Shown: in pieces, positions 1-8,214 of the stretch
Numbering within the stretch: the first letter of the stretch is position 1
How the letters are laid out: each line of letters starts with the position of its first letter
Assembly: GCA_017515765.1 (NCBI GenBank)
Contig: JAFWFF010000067.1
Location: 1-9,536 of the forward strand
DNA: 9,536 nt
DNA from: Bacillota bacterium
GTDB taxonomy: Bacteria > Bacillota > Clostridia > Peptostreptococcales > Anaerovoracaceae
Direction of reading: 5' to 3'
Made by a program: the position numbers and the translations under genes
Notes under the pieces: model-generated
Databases searched by the model: none
The model's input: only the letters and a program-made list of their open reading frames with translations
Told to the model about the DNA's origin: nothing

Positions 1-1176
1 GACGTCCTCGACCCGGCTCTTCTCAGACCGGGCAGGTTCGACCGCCAGATCGTTATCGGCATCCCGGACATCAAAGGCCGCGAGGAGATCATCAAAGTCC
101 ACTCCAGGAACAAACCTCTGTCCGAAGAGGTGTCTCCGACCACTATAGCGAGGCGCACACCGGGATTCACTCCGGCCGACCTTGAGAACCTGCTGAACGA
201 AGCAGCTTTGATCACAGCCAGGAGAAACGGCCGCAAGATCAGGATGGCCGAGATAGAGGAAGCCACCACCAAGGTCATGGCGGGACCCGCCAAGAAGAGC
301 AGAGTGGTGAGCGAGGAAGAGCGCAGGCTGACGGCGTATCACGAAGCAGGCCACGCGATCGTGATGAGGAGCCTCCCGGGTTCCGACCCCGTACACCAGA
401 TAACCATCATCCCGAGAGGAGCGGCAGGCGGATTCACCATGCAGCTCCCCGAGAAGGACAAGGCCTACGAGACCAAGACCGGAATGCTGAACTCCATCAA
501 GCACCTGCTGGGCGGACGCGTAGCGGAGCTTCTGGTCCTGGACGACATAAGCACAGGCGCGAGCAACGATATCCAGAGAGCTACAGAGATCGCCAGAGAG
601 ATGGTCACGAGGTACGGATTCTCCGAGAAGCTCGGACCGGTCAACTACGCTTCCTCCGAGGAAGTGTTCCTGGGCAACGATTTCTCCTCCAAGAAGTCGT
701 ATTCCGAGGAAGTGGCTTCTGAGATCGACCACGAGATCCGCCGCATAGTGGATGAGGCTTTCGAGGAGACCAAACGCATAATCAGCGAGAACATGGACAA
801 GCTCGAGAACGTCGCCAAGGCGCTTCTTGCCGTAGAGACCCTCGACGGAGCCCAGTTCGAAGACCTGTACACCGGCGCCAAGACCGCCGAACAGGTGGAG
901 CGCGAGGTAATGGAGAAGGAGGCCGAGATAAAGCGCGTCAACGAGGAAGAGGCTGCCGAATCCCAGAGGATCAGGGAAGAGGAGCAGCGCCGCATGATGG
1001 AGCAGGCCCGCATGGAGGACCCGAACAACAGGCCGCCCGGAGAGCGCGGATACGTTGACGACATAGTACTTGCACCGTTCGGCTACCAGAGGCATGCAGA
1101 CGAGCCGGAAAACAAAGACCGTGAAGGAAGCGAGGGACCCGCGGACGGCGGGGACGCCCCGGAGGATAAAGAGTAA
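1..1176 (+). CDS. ftsH: ATP-dependent zinc metalloprotease FtsH (C-terminal part; start outside window)
   Basis: FtsH is a membrane-anchored hexameric AAA+ protease that unfolds and degrades membrane and short-lived cytosolic proteins. The frame is open from base 1, so the gene enters from the left; 391 residues are visible. They begin in the second region of homology of the AAA+ module, with the arginine-finger motif LRPGRFDR (visible residues 8-15). The AAA+ lid helices follow, with TPADLENLLNEAALITARR. The M41 zinc-protease signature HEAGH is at visible residues 114-118 (bases 340-354), and the third zinc ligand, Asp in STGASNDI, is at about residue 190. The transmembrane segments and Walker A/B would lie upstream, outside the window. 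The tail is very acidic/basic and Glu-rich (about residues 298-345, likely coiled coil), then Gly/Pro/Asp-rich and probably disordered. A GTG at 130 is an internal codon, not the start. Family identity is certain. Confidence 0.96.
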   Translation, partial: DVLDPALLRPGRFDRQIVIGIPDIKGREEIIKVHSRNKPLSEEVSPTTIARRTPGFTPADLENLLNEAALITARRNGRKIRMAEIEEATTKVMAGPAKKSRVVSEEERRLTAYHEAGHAIVMRSLPGSDPVHQITIIPRGAAGGFTMQLPEKDKAYETKTGMLNSIKHLLGGRVAELLVLDDISTGASNDIQRATEIAREMVTRYGFSEKLGPVNYASSEEVFLGNDFSSKKSYSEEVASEIDHEIRRIVDEAFEETKRIISENMDKLENVAKALLAVETLDGAQFEDLYTGAKTAEQVEREVMEKEAEIKRVNEEEAAESQRIREEEQRRMMEQARMEDPNNRPPGERGYVDDIVLAPFGYQRHADEPENKDREGSEGPADGGDAPEDKE

Positions 1177-1188
1177 GGCGGCATCCTT

Positions 1189-2406
1189 ATGAACAAAGAT
1201 TCGAACCTGGATCCCAAAAACGATCTGATCTATAACGCGGTACACAATCTTCTGGACTTCGAAAAACACCGCAGCTTTCCCGAGGCGCTCAGGGCAGCCG
1301 CAGAGAACAACGCCTTTCAGGTGGTTCTGATCTCGCGCGACTTCAACCCCGTGCTGGTAGTCGAGACTAGGTATACCACTTCGGTCGCCGACGCTGTGAG
1401 ACGCCTTCAGAAGCATGAGAACACCGAACGCACCAGCTTCTATTCCACCCTTGACGTGGAGGGCATCCTCGCGTACTGGGGGACCATCATCATCGAGGAC
1501 GAGGAATACTTCCTTCTGATCGTTGACAATGAGGAGCGGTACTCCCCGCTTGAGATCACCAAGCTCGCGAACATCATCGAGCTCGCGATCGGCATGTGGA
1601 AATACCATCCGGAGCGCAACATAAAGTCCGAGTTCATCAAAGCCCTCGTGCGCGGCAACCACAACATCGCGTACACCCTGAAGAGCGAGATGGACATCGA
1701 CCCGGACGACATAGTGAGCGTGTTCTTTGCCCGCGGCATAAACAATGCCGAAGCCAGGGACTGCATGGAGCGCTTTGAGCATTCCTGCGGCGGAGAGGTC
1801 CTCTGCATAAACGAAGGAGACGAATCCTACGGGATAATCCTTCGCGGCAGCGGGCAGCAGGCCGACGGCGAGAACGCTGAAACTTCGGGGAAACACGCAT
1901 GCCTCGGGCTCTACTCCGATCTTAAGGAACTGGAGCAGTCGGACGAGAAGAGCGTGCGCATCTATCACTATACCGGCGTGTCCGGGATAGAGGAGGCTTC
2001 AGACGGCTTCCACCTGATCAAAGAGACCAGGCCCTTCGTCGGGACGGTCTTCCCTTATAAGAGAGTGTTCACCAAATACGAACTGGTCCTGGTCAGCAAC
2101 TGCATAAACATCCAGGTCCAGGGAGGCATGATAAAGAACAATTACGCGGCACTTCTGGCACCGTTCCGCAAAGAGATGGGGGAAAACAAGGCGAGACAGC
2201 TTCTCGACACCCTGGAGACCTTCGTGCTCGACGCGGGCATGAACAGCAGCAACACTTCGCAGTTCATGGGGATCCACGCGAATACTGTACAGTACAGGCT
2301 CCGCAGGATCAACGAGGTGCTGGGCGCAGACATAACCGGAAACCGCGTGATCCCAGGCCTCACCATAGCCCTCGCCCTTGACCGTATGGAAAAGGTGGTA
2401 AAGTGA
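1189..2406 (+). CDS. PucR/CdaR-family helix-turn-helix transcriptional regulator
   Basis: This 405-residue protein is a likely cytosolic transcription factor. The C-terminal 65 residues or so (about 336-400) match the PucR-type helix-turn-helix: a helix ending in NSSNTSQFMGIHANTVQYRL, followed by RRINEVLGADI. The IHANTVQYRLRRI core is the recognisable signature of this family (PucR, CdaR and relatives, usually activators of purine, sugar-acid or amino-acid catabolic genes). The N-terminal two thirds look like a ligand-sensing region: residues 40-140 could be a GAF/PAS-like fold, and 150-300 resemble the degenerate central domain common in the family. No ligand can be inferred. It starts at ATG 1189, 12 nt after the ftsH stop, with AAGG at 1175-1178 as a modest ribosome binding site. 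It overlaps the following dus gene by 4 nt, so the two are probably co-translated. Its regulatory target is unknown. Confidence 0.88.
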   Translation: MNKDSNLDPKNDLIYNAVHNLLDFEKHRSFPEALRAAAENNAFQVVLISRDFNPVLVVETRYTTSVADAVRRLQKHENTERTSFYSTLDVEGILAYWGTIIIEDEEYFLLIVDNEERYSPLEITKLANIIELAIGMWKYHPERNIKSEFIKALVRGNHNIAYTLKSEMDIDPDDIVSVFFARGINNAEARDCMERFEHSCGGEVLCINEGDESYGIILRGSGQQADGENAETSGKHACLGLYSDLKELEQSDEKSVRIYHYTGVSGIEEASDGFHLIKETRPFVGTVFPYKRVFTKYELVLVSNCINIQVQGGMIKNNYAALLAPFRKEMGENKARQLLDTLETFVLDAGMNSSNTSQFMGIHANTVQYRLRRINEVLGADITGNRVIPGLTIALALDRMEKVVK

Positions 2407-3344
2407 TCCTCGCCGGGAAGGTCATCCTCGCGCCGATGGCCGGATTCACGGACCTTTCCTTCCGCACGGTCTGCGCGGAGATGGGGGCCGACGCGGCCTG
2501 CTGCGAGATGGTGAGCGCCAAAGGCCTTTACTACGGCGACGCCAAGACGGAGAAACTGCTCAGCATCGGCGAGCGCGAAGCGCCCTGCGGTTTCCAGATC
2601 TTCGGCCGCGAGCCTGACATCATGGCCTGGGCGGCGGAGAAACTGGACCGACGCGGCAACGCTTTCCTGGACGTAAACCTTGGCTGTCCCGTGCCCAAGA
2701 TAGTGAAGAACGGCGAGGGCTCAGCGCTCCTCAGGGAACCCGAGCTCATCTACCGCATCTTCAAAAGCCTTAAGGAGGCGACCGGAAAACCTTTGACCGG
2801 CAAGATCAGGACCGGTATCCAGGGCGCGCCGGAGGAAGCGGCGGTGATGGCCGCGCAGGCTATCGAGTCCGCGGGCGGAGCAGCGGTAACGGTCCACGGC
2901 AGGAGCCGTGAGCAGTATTATTCCGGGAAATGCGACCTCGCCGCGATCGCGAAGGTCAGGGCTTCGGTTGGCATCCCGGTGATCGGGAACGGAGATATCG
3001 AAAGCTTTGACGACGCAGTGAGGATGATGCGCGAGACCGGCTGCGACGCTGTGATGGTCGGGAGAGCCGCGCTGGGAAACCCATGGGTCTTCCGCGAGAT
3101 CAAAGCCCGCGCCGCGGGCATGGCGCTTCCCGAAAGGCCTTCGGCAGAGGAGATACAAGACGTGATGATCCGCCACTTCGACAGCATGGTAAGCGAAAAA
3201 GGCGAGTACTCCGCCGTGAGAGAGATGCGCAAGTTCGTCCCGAAATATCTCAGGGGCGTCCCGGGCAGCGCTGCGCTGAGGCGCGAAGCCAACAACATCG
3301 GATCGGGCGATGAGTTCAGAAAGCTCATCGGCTCGCTAAAATAG
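2403..3344 (+). CDS. dus: tRNA-dihydrouridine synthase (DusB-like)
   Basis: This is a flavin-dependent enzyme that reduces specific uridines in the tRNA D-loop to dihydrouridine, using FMN and NADPH. The 313 residues match the family's usual length. Visible motifs are APMAGFTD (residues 10-17, FMN-binding start of the TIM barrel), DVNLGCPVPKIVKNGEGSAL with catalytic Cys95, the HGR motif at 165-167, GNGDI (195-199, FMN phosphate site) and GRAALGNPW (220-228). A C-terminal helical segment contains RKFVPKYLRGVPG (276-288). The start is GTG 2403, which overlaps the stop of the regulator gene (GTGA). AAAGGTGG at 2391-2398 is a good ribosome binding site for it, and the barrel begins almost immediately, so no upstream start is needed. 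The reading frame is intact. Assignment to the Dus family is firm; the DusB-type subgroup is likely but not proven. A hairpin follows 20 nt after the stop. Confidence 0.95.
   Translation: MILAGKVILAPMAGFTDLSFRTVCAEMGADAACCEMVSAKGLYYGDAKTEKLLSIGEREAPCGFQIFGREPDIMAWAAEKLDRRGNAFLDVNLGCPVPKIVKNGEGSALLREPELIYRIFKSLKEATGKPLTGKIRTGIQGAPEEAAVMAAQAIESAGGAAVTVHGRSREQYYSGKCDLAAIAKVRASVGIPVIGNGDIESFDDAVRMMRETGCDAVMVGRAALGNPWVFREIKARAAGMALPERPSAEEIQDVMIRHFDSMVSEKGEYSAVREMRKFVPKYLRGVPGSAALRREANNIGSGDEFRKLIGSLK
3315..3342 (+). promoter_or_regulatory. Possible sigma-70-type promoter for the giant gene
   Basis: TTCAGA (3315-3320) and TAAAAT (3337-3342) are separated by 16 nt and match the -35/-10 consensus at 4/6 and 5/6 positions. 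The elements overlap the last codons of the dus gene, so transcription would start near 3349, upstream of the hairpin at 3364-3392. This is a weak consensus match only. In a GC-rich genome the AT-rich -10 stands out, but it also encodes the final Leu-Lys codons of dus. Confidence 0.25.
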
Positions 3345-3363
3345 GAATCAACAGACATTTTTC

Positions 3364-3394
3364 AACAGGGAGTCTTTCTGCGGCTCCCTGTTTT
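3364..3394 (+). terminator. Hairpin with short T-run, likely rho-independent terminator after dus
   Basis: AACAGGGAG (3364-3372) pairs perfectly with CTCCCTGTT (3384-3392). The stem can be extended inward by a T·G and a C-G pair, leaving a 7-nt loop. The T-run is only four bases (3391-3394), two of them within the stem, so termination may be partial. It lies in the only real intergenic gap of the window, between dus and the giant gene, which fits an operon boundary. If transcription starts upstream of it, it could also act as a leader hairpin or attenuator for the downstream genes. Confidence 0.65.
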
Positions 3395-3407
3395 GGAAAC
3401 TTTGAAC

Positions 3408-3414
3408 AGGAGAG
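3408..3414 (+). promoter_or_regulatory. Ribosome binding site for the giant gene
   Basis: AGGAGAG at 3408-3414 lies 9 nt before ATG 3424. It is a near-ideal Shine-Dalgarno sequence, stronger than those of the overlapping genes in this window. It fixes the start of the 1596-residue protein at 3424 rather than at the ATG two codons later. Confidence 0.7.
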
Positions 3415-3423
3415 TCAGGGCTT

Positions 3424-6400
3424 ATGGAAATGAGAGAGAAAAGAGGCTTGTTCGAAGTCCTGTCCGAGACGCTCACGGATCCCTTCTTCCTGAGGGTGAG
3501 CGGCAGGACAGAGGAAGACGTTAACGAACTGCTCCGGGCCAGCCTGGGCCGCGAGATGTGCGAACGCTTCTTCAGATACGGCCGGAAGTCTTCCGGCAGG
3601 TTCGACTGCGCCAAAGTCGAGGACATAGCCTGCGAATACATAAGAGAGCTCCGCGAAAGGCCTGAAGGCGGCTGGTGCAGGCACGTGATGGATCACACGC
3701 TTTCGATGATGTTCCCGGAAAGCCACGAGAGCCCTGTGCCCGACAGCGAGTATCTGGGAAGCGGGCGGCTCCTTTTCAACAGGATCCTGAGGGCACTCTT
3801 CACGTGGGAGAGGGAAAAGATGTCCTTTGATCCAACGAGAGACGTCGTGCTCCTGGCAGAAGACGAGCTATACGGCGCGACTGCAGACGAGTACAGGAGG
3901 CTCCTCAGCCTGACGGACGCCGGATACGTCTACGAGATGATGCGCATCGCCGCGGACATCACCCCATTTGACACCCTGGGGCATATGGCCGGAGTACACT
4001 ACGTCGCCATGCACGCCGCGAGACAGCTCGCAATGACCGACGTCCCGGTGGACCTTCCTTTGATCTCCGGCGCCGCGATAGGCCACGACATCGGCAAATT
4101 CGGCTGCCGCAAGAACGAAGAGCGGAGGGTGCCATATCTCCACTACTATTACACCGATATCTGCTACGAAAAATACGGCCTGCCCCGCATGGGCCACATA
4201 GCCGCGAACCACTCCACCTGGGACCTCGAGCTGGAGAATCTTTCCGCGGAATCGCTGCTCCTGATCTACGCCGACTTCCGCGTCAAGAGCGGAAGGGACG
4301 CGCAGGGGAAGGAGACAGTCCGCTTCCTGTCGCTCCAGGAGGCCTTCGACGTCATCCTCGGAAAGCTGGACAACGTGGACGCGAAGAAGGAAGCGAGATA
4401 CAGGAAGGTCTACGCCAAGCTCGTCGACTTTGAGGCGTTCATGAGGGAGAAGGGAGTGATCCCCGAGCTCCCGTCCATACCGACGCCGGTAGTCCCCGAG
4501 CCCCGGCCCGTGGTCCGCGAGAGAGTCCTGCTGGACGGGAAAGACGTGGTCGACCAGCTCAAGTTCTCCGCGATAGACCACAACATACGCCTGATGAGCA
4601 TCCTGAACGTCGACGGCGAACTGGCCAACCTCATAGAAGCCGCGAGGAGCGAGTCCGCCTGGAAGAACGTCAGGACGTATATAGGCATACTTGAAGAGTA
4701 TTCGACATATTTCACCGAGCCGCAGAAACTCATGACGTTAAGGTTCCTCTACGAGCTCCTGGCCCATAAGGACGGCGACATCAGGACCCAGGCAGCCGAA
4801 CTCATGGGAGTCATAATCGCCGGCTTCAACGTGAAATACATGAAGGAGCTCCCGGAAGGGGTGACCCTCCCGAGGCAGGAGAAGACCAATCTTTCCCTTA
4901 CCGACGAATACGTCCAGAGGATAATCTATCCGGAGCGCCGGTTCACGGAGCAGCACAAGCAGTGGATGAGGAGCAGCATCAACAGCTTCTTCTCGTCGCT
5001 CATCTCAGCGGGCAAGCCTGAGGACCGCTGCGACTACGTGGACGCTTTGCTCCCGTACTACGGCCCCGAGATCAAAGAGGAGGAACTGTCGATCTTCCTC
5101 CTGAACCTCTTCGGAAGCATCGATACCGAAGACTGCAGCGACGAAGTGCTCGAAGCGGTGGGGCAGCACATAGACGCCGGCCTCGACGAGGCATCCCCCG
5201 CGATCCGCATCGCCGCTCTCAGGGCCCAGAGACACCTTCTGAACGGCGCGATGAGCGAGTACGAATACTTTGACCGCCTGTCCGACATCCTGGGCATGGC
5301 GAAGAACGCAGAGGGATTCGCTGAGAATCAAAGCGCGATGTTCCTGGATGACCTTAAGATGGGCACCCACTGGATGATAAAGATAGCCAACATCGAGCTC
5401 ATGAGATACCACAGCCGGATGAGCGAGGACACGGGCCTGATCCTCCACCTCGGGACCCACCTCGTCAACCTGCTGAAGGTGAACGAGCGCATGGACGTCA
5501 GACGGGCGGCGGGGGACACCCTCCTTTCTCTGATACCCCGCCTCCCGGACGCCCAGCGGAACGAACTCGGGGTCGAGCTCTACAACGGCCTCGAGATCGG
5601 GGAGCGCCAGTTCGCCAAGCATGTGCCTTTCTATCTCGGAAAGCTCAGCCTCTCGCTTCCGCCCGCGGAATTCGACGAGATGATAGATTCGCTCGAGCTC
5701 GCCATAATCAAGGCAAATACCAAGGTCGCGGCCTTCATGATAGAGGCGATAGGAGTCATCCTGGAAAACTACCGCGAATACGAGGAGAGCTGGCCTGAGG
5801 ACGTGTCAGGCTATGATCACGAAGGAATGAAGCGCCGCCTCATGTACATGATGATCAAAGCCTACTCGCATTTTGACGAGCAGTTCAGCCGCGACGCGTT
5901 CCGCTGCATAGGCCAGCACGTGTTCGCCGAATGCCTGATGCCGGAAGCCGACAAATACATGCTCTTCATCCACAGCTGCAAGAAGATCCTCATGCTCCTC
6001 GACGAAGGAGCGGACGAGGACCTGAGCTTCTACAGCAACGCGGCGGGGCTGAACCATATATACAGATACATAACAGCCAGGGAGCGCGAAGGCGGGTTCG
6101 CTTTCCCGGAAAGGAAGCAGGTCTGCTTCTATCCGGGCACCTTCGATCCCTTCAGCCTCGGGCACAGGGCGGTAGCGGTCAGGATAAGGGATCTGGGATT
6201 TGACGTATACCTCGCGATCGACGAGTTCTCATGGTCGAAGCACACCCAGGCAAAGCTCCTGAGGCGCAAGATCGTCAACATGTCGACCGCCGGAGACGAA
6301 GGCCTCTACACCTTCCCGGACGACATACCGGTCAACATCGCGAATCCGAGGGACATAGCGCGCCTTAAGAGCCTGTTCCCGGGCAAAGAACTCTTTGTCG

Positions 6401-8214
6401 CGGTGGGCACCGACGTGATAGAGAACGCATCCGCTTACGCGCTGGAGCCGGGCGAGAACACCGTGCATTCGCTGAACCACATAATCTTCGAGCGCAATTC
6501 CGGAAGCGCCTCGTATCTGGATTCCGGAAGGACCCTGAAAGGCCGCGTCATCACGCTCGCGCTGGACAGATATTATGAGGAGATCAGCTCCACCAGGATA
6601 AGGGAGAACATCGACCTGAACCGCGATGTGTCCAACCTGATCGACAGCACCGCCCAGGCGTTCATCTACGAGCACAATATGTATCTCCGCGAGCCGACCT
6701 ACAAGCACGTGCTCGAGGCCCGCGAGATAGTGATCGACGAATTCCGGAAGCGCGGCGAAGACAGCCTCGCCCCGATCGCGGAGAAGATCGCGGCCATGGG
6801 CAAAGACCCCGCCTGCATCGCTGAATACGTGGGCGAGAGCGGAGTCAGGACCATAAGCATAAGGGACATATCCGGAGAGACCGGGGAGGAGACGGTGGTG
6901 GGATACGCCGCGTGCAGGAAGATCGGGACCAGGGACCTGCTTTCCGAGTTCCACGACGCCGGTATAACCGCACATATAAGGGAACACGCCGCGGGCTCGA
7001 TAGCTTCGATCGGCTTCCTCTACGCGGACGCGAACGGCCGCGTGACAGGGATGTCCCAGATGATCATCACCGAGCTCCTGACAGAGCTCATAGCGCGCGA
7101 CTACACTTACGCGGTCTATGACCCGGTCGAGCCCGAAACGGACGACCTGATGATCCGCGCGCTGAAGAAACAGGGCTTCGTACACATCGGGAACGGCCTG
7201 TACGCCGTCAACATGAGGTCGCCGATAGTCATCTTCAAGGACGTCGAAACGGTGATCAAAGCCCCGCTCAACAAGAACCCTGAAGTCCTGAGGGCGATAG
7301 AGGAGGCTCACGACAGGCTGCTTTCGGTCATGGCCGAGCTGTACCCGGGCAAGCTACTGCTCTCCTTCAACACCAGCGCCATCCAGAACAAGATCATCAG
7401 CAAGATGACAAGGCTGAACGGCGTGTCCACGGTCGCGACCCCCGGCGAAAGAGGGCCGTATATGGCCGTGCCCTTCGGCAAGGCTCTCGGAGACGTGCTG
7501 ATCCCGAACACCGTGACTAAGACCCTGGTGGTCGAGAAATACTTCAACAGGCTGGTCAAAGGCTTCACCATAGCGGAGTCCCCGGGCCACTCGCCCCTGG
7601 ACACCCAGGTGAAGATGATCAAATCCTTCGGAAGGCCGGTCGTCCTGATCGACGACCTCCTCCACAAGAGCCACAGGATGAACAAGCTTGGGCCGATCCT
7701 TAAGGCGAACGGGGTGGAAGTCATGGAGGTCCTGGTCGGACTTATGACCGGGAACGCGATGGACCGCATGGAGGCGGCCAATACCAAGGCCGAGAGCGCT
7801 TACTTCCTCCCGACGCTGGAGCTCTGGCTCAACGAGAGAGACTGCTATCCGTATATCGGCGGAGACAGCCTTGAATCCGCCGGCAAGAGGGGCCTCCGCC
7901 GCGGGGCTTCCGCCAACCTCATCCTGCCCTATATCAAGCCGGGCTTCCTCGGAAGGGCGGAACAGGAGAACGCGGCGTTCATCTATTCCGAAGTCTGCCT
8001 GAGGAACGCAAGGCATATCCTGAAGGTGCTCGAGACCGAGTATCAGAAGGTGTTCGGCCGGAAGCTCACCCTGAAGCGCCTGGGTGAAGTAATGACCATC
8101 CCAAGGATCCCGGAGGTGGACCGCGGGGTGTCGTTCGACGAGAATATGGAACCTACAGTGTTCATTGACAACGATCTGGAACGCCTTGCGAGGCTGAAAT
8201 GGGGTTCGTCATGA
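3424..8214 (+). CDS. 1596-residue multidomain protein: HD hydrolase-like, HEAT-like, NadD-like nucleotidyltransferase, phosphoribosyltransferase-like
   Basis: No signal peptide or membrane segment is visible, so it is probably cytosolic. Domains in order: (1) residues about 165-330, an HD-type metal-dependent phosphohydrolase-like domain, with His187/His192, IGHDIGKFG (His221-Asp222), His258/His263 and Asp284; (2) residues about 370-880, long and helical with HEAT-like stretches such as GDIRTQAAELMGVI (451-464) and MDVRRAAGDTLLSLI (690-704); (3) residues about 897-1090, a NadD/cytidylyltransferase-type nucleotidyltransferase, with YPGTFDPFSLGH (903-914) and ISSTRIREN (1054-1062); (4) residues about 1115-1265, possibly GNAT-like, tentative; (5) residues about 1290-1500, a type I phosphoribosyltransferase-like fold with VVLIDDLLHKSHRM (1406-1419). 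In Firmicutes nadD commonly neighbours yqeK, an HD-domain Ap4A hydrolase, so the HD plus NadD pairing echoes a known link. The first His of the HxGH motif is Ser here, and the PRPP loop is atypical. Substrates are unknown. The stop overlaps the next ATG (ATGA). Confidence 0.85.
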   Translation: MEMREKRGLFEVLSETLTDPFFLRVSGRTEEDVNELLRASLGREMCERFFRYGRKSSGRFDCAKVEDIACEYIRELRERPEGGWCRHVMDHTLSMMFPESHESPVPDSEYLGSGRLLFNRILRALFTWEREKMSFDPTRDVVLLAEDELYGATADEYRRLLSLTDAGYVYEMMRIAADITPFDTLGHMAGVHYVAMHAARQLAMTDVPVDLPLISGAAIGHDIGKFGCRKNEERRVPYLHYYYTDICYEKYGLPRMGHIAANHSTWDLELENLSAESLLLIYADFRVKSGRDAQGKETVRFLSLQEAFDVILGKLDNVDAKKEARYRKVYAKLVDFEAFMREKGVIPELPSIPTPVVPEPRPVVRERVLLDGKDVVDQLKFSAIDHNIRLMSILNVDGELANLIEAARSESAWKNVRTYIGILEEYSTYFTEPQKLMTLRFLYELLAHKDGDIRTQAAELMGVIIAGFNVKYMKELPEGVTLPRQEKTNLSLTDEYVQRIIYPERRFTEQHKQWMRSSINSFFSSLISAGKPEDRCDYVDALLPYYGPEIKEEELSIFLLNLFGSIDTEDCSDEVLEAVGQHIDAGLDEASPAIRIAALRAQRHLLNGAMSEYEYFDRLSDILGMAKNAEGFAENQSAMFLDDLKMGTHWMIKIANIELMRYHSRMSEDTGLILHLGTHLVNLLKVNERMDVRRAAGDTLLSLIPRLPDAQRNELGVELYNGLEIGERQFAKHVPFYLGKLSLSLPPAEFDEMIDSLELAIIKANTKVAAFMIEAIGVILENYREYEESWPEDVSGYDHEGMKRRLMYMMIKAYSHFDEQFSRDAFRCIGQHVFAECLMPEADKYMLFIHSCKKILMLLDEGADEDLSFYSNAAGLNHIYRYITAREREGGFAFPERKQVCFYPGTFDPFSLGHRAVAVRIRDLGFDVYLAIDEFSWSKHTQAKLLRRKIVNMSTAGDEGLYTFPDDIPVNIANPRDIARLKSLFPGKELFVAVGTDVIENASAYALEPGENTVHSLNHIIFERNSGSASYLDSGRTLKGRVITLALDRYYEEISSTRIRENIDLNRDVSNLIDSTAQAFIYEHNMYLREPTYKHVLEAREIVIDEFRKRGEDSLAPIAEKIAAMGKDPACIAEYVGESGVRTISIRDISGETGEETVVGYAACRKIGTRDLLSEFHDAGITAHIREHAAGSIASIGFLYADANGRVTGMSQMIITELLTELIARDYTYAVYDPVEPETDDLMIRALKKQGFVHIGNGLYAVNMRSPIVIFKDVETVIKAPLNKNPEVLRAIEEAHDRLLSVMAELYPGKLLLSFNTSAIQNKIISKMTRLNGVSTVATPGERGPYMAVPFGKALGDVLIPNTVTKTLVVEKYFNRLVKGFTIAESPGHSPLDTQVKMIKSFGRPVVLIDDLLHKSHRMNKLGPILKANGVEVMEVLVGLMTGNAMDRMEAANTKAESAYFLPTLELWLNERDCYPYIGGDSLESAGKRGLRRGASANLILPYIKPGFLGRAEQENAAFIYSEVCLRNARHILKVLETEYQKVFGRKLTLKRLGEVMTIPRIPEVDRGVSFDENMEPTVFIDNDLERLARLKWGSS

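Noticed and set aside
130..132. GTG at 130 as the start of the first gene
   Set aside because: The same frame is open back to base 1 and encodes the FtsH LRPGRFDR region, so this is an internal valine codon.
3868..4581. Minus-strand open frame of 237 codons opposite the HD-like domain
   Set aside because: Shadow frame: the plus strand carries the HD motif with intact spacing, and the antisense product shows no family features.
6229..7311. Long open frame on the minus strand inside the giant gene (360 codons)
   Set aside because: It lies exactly opposite coding codons of a well-supported domain protein, has no recognisable motifs and is His/Val/Arg-rich, as expected for the antisense of GC-rich coding sequence.
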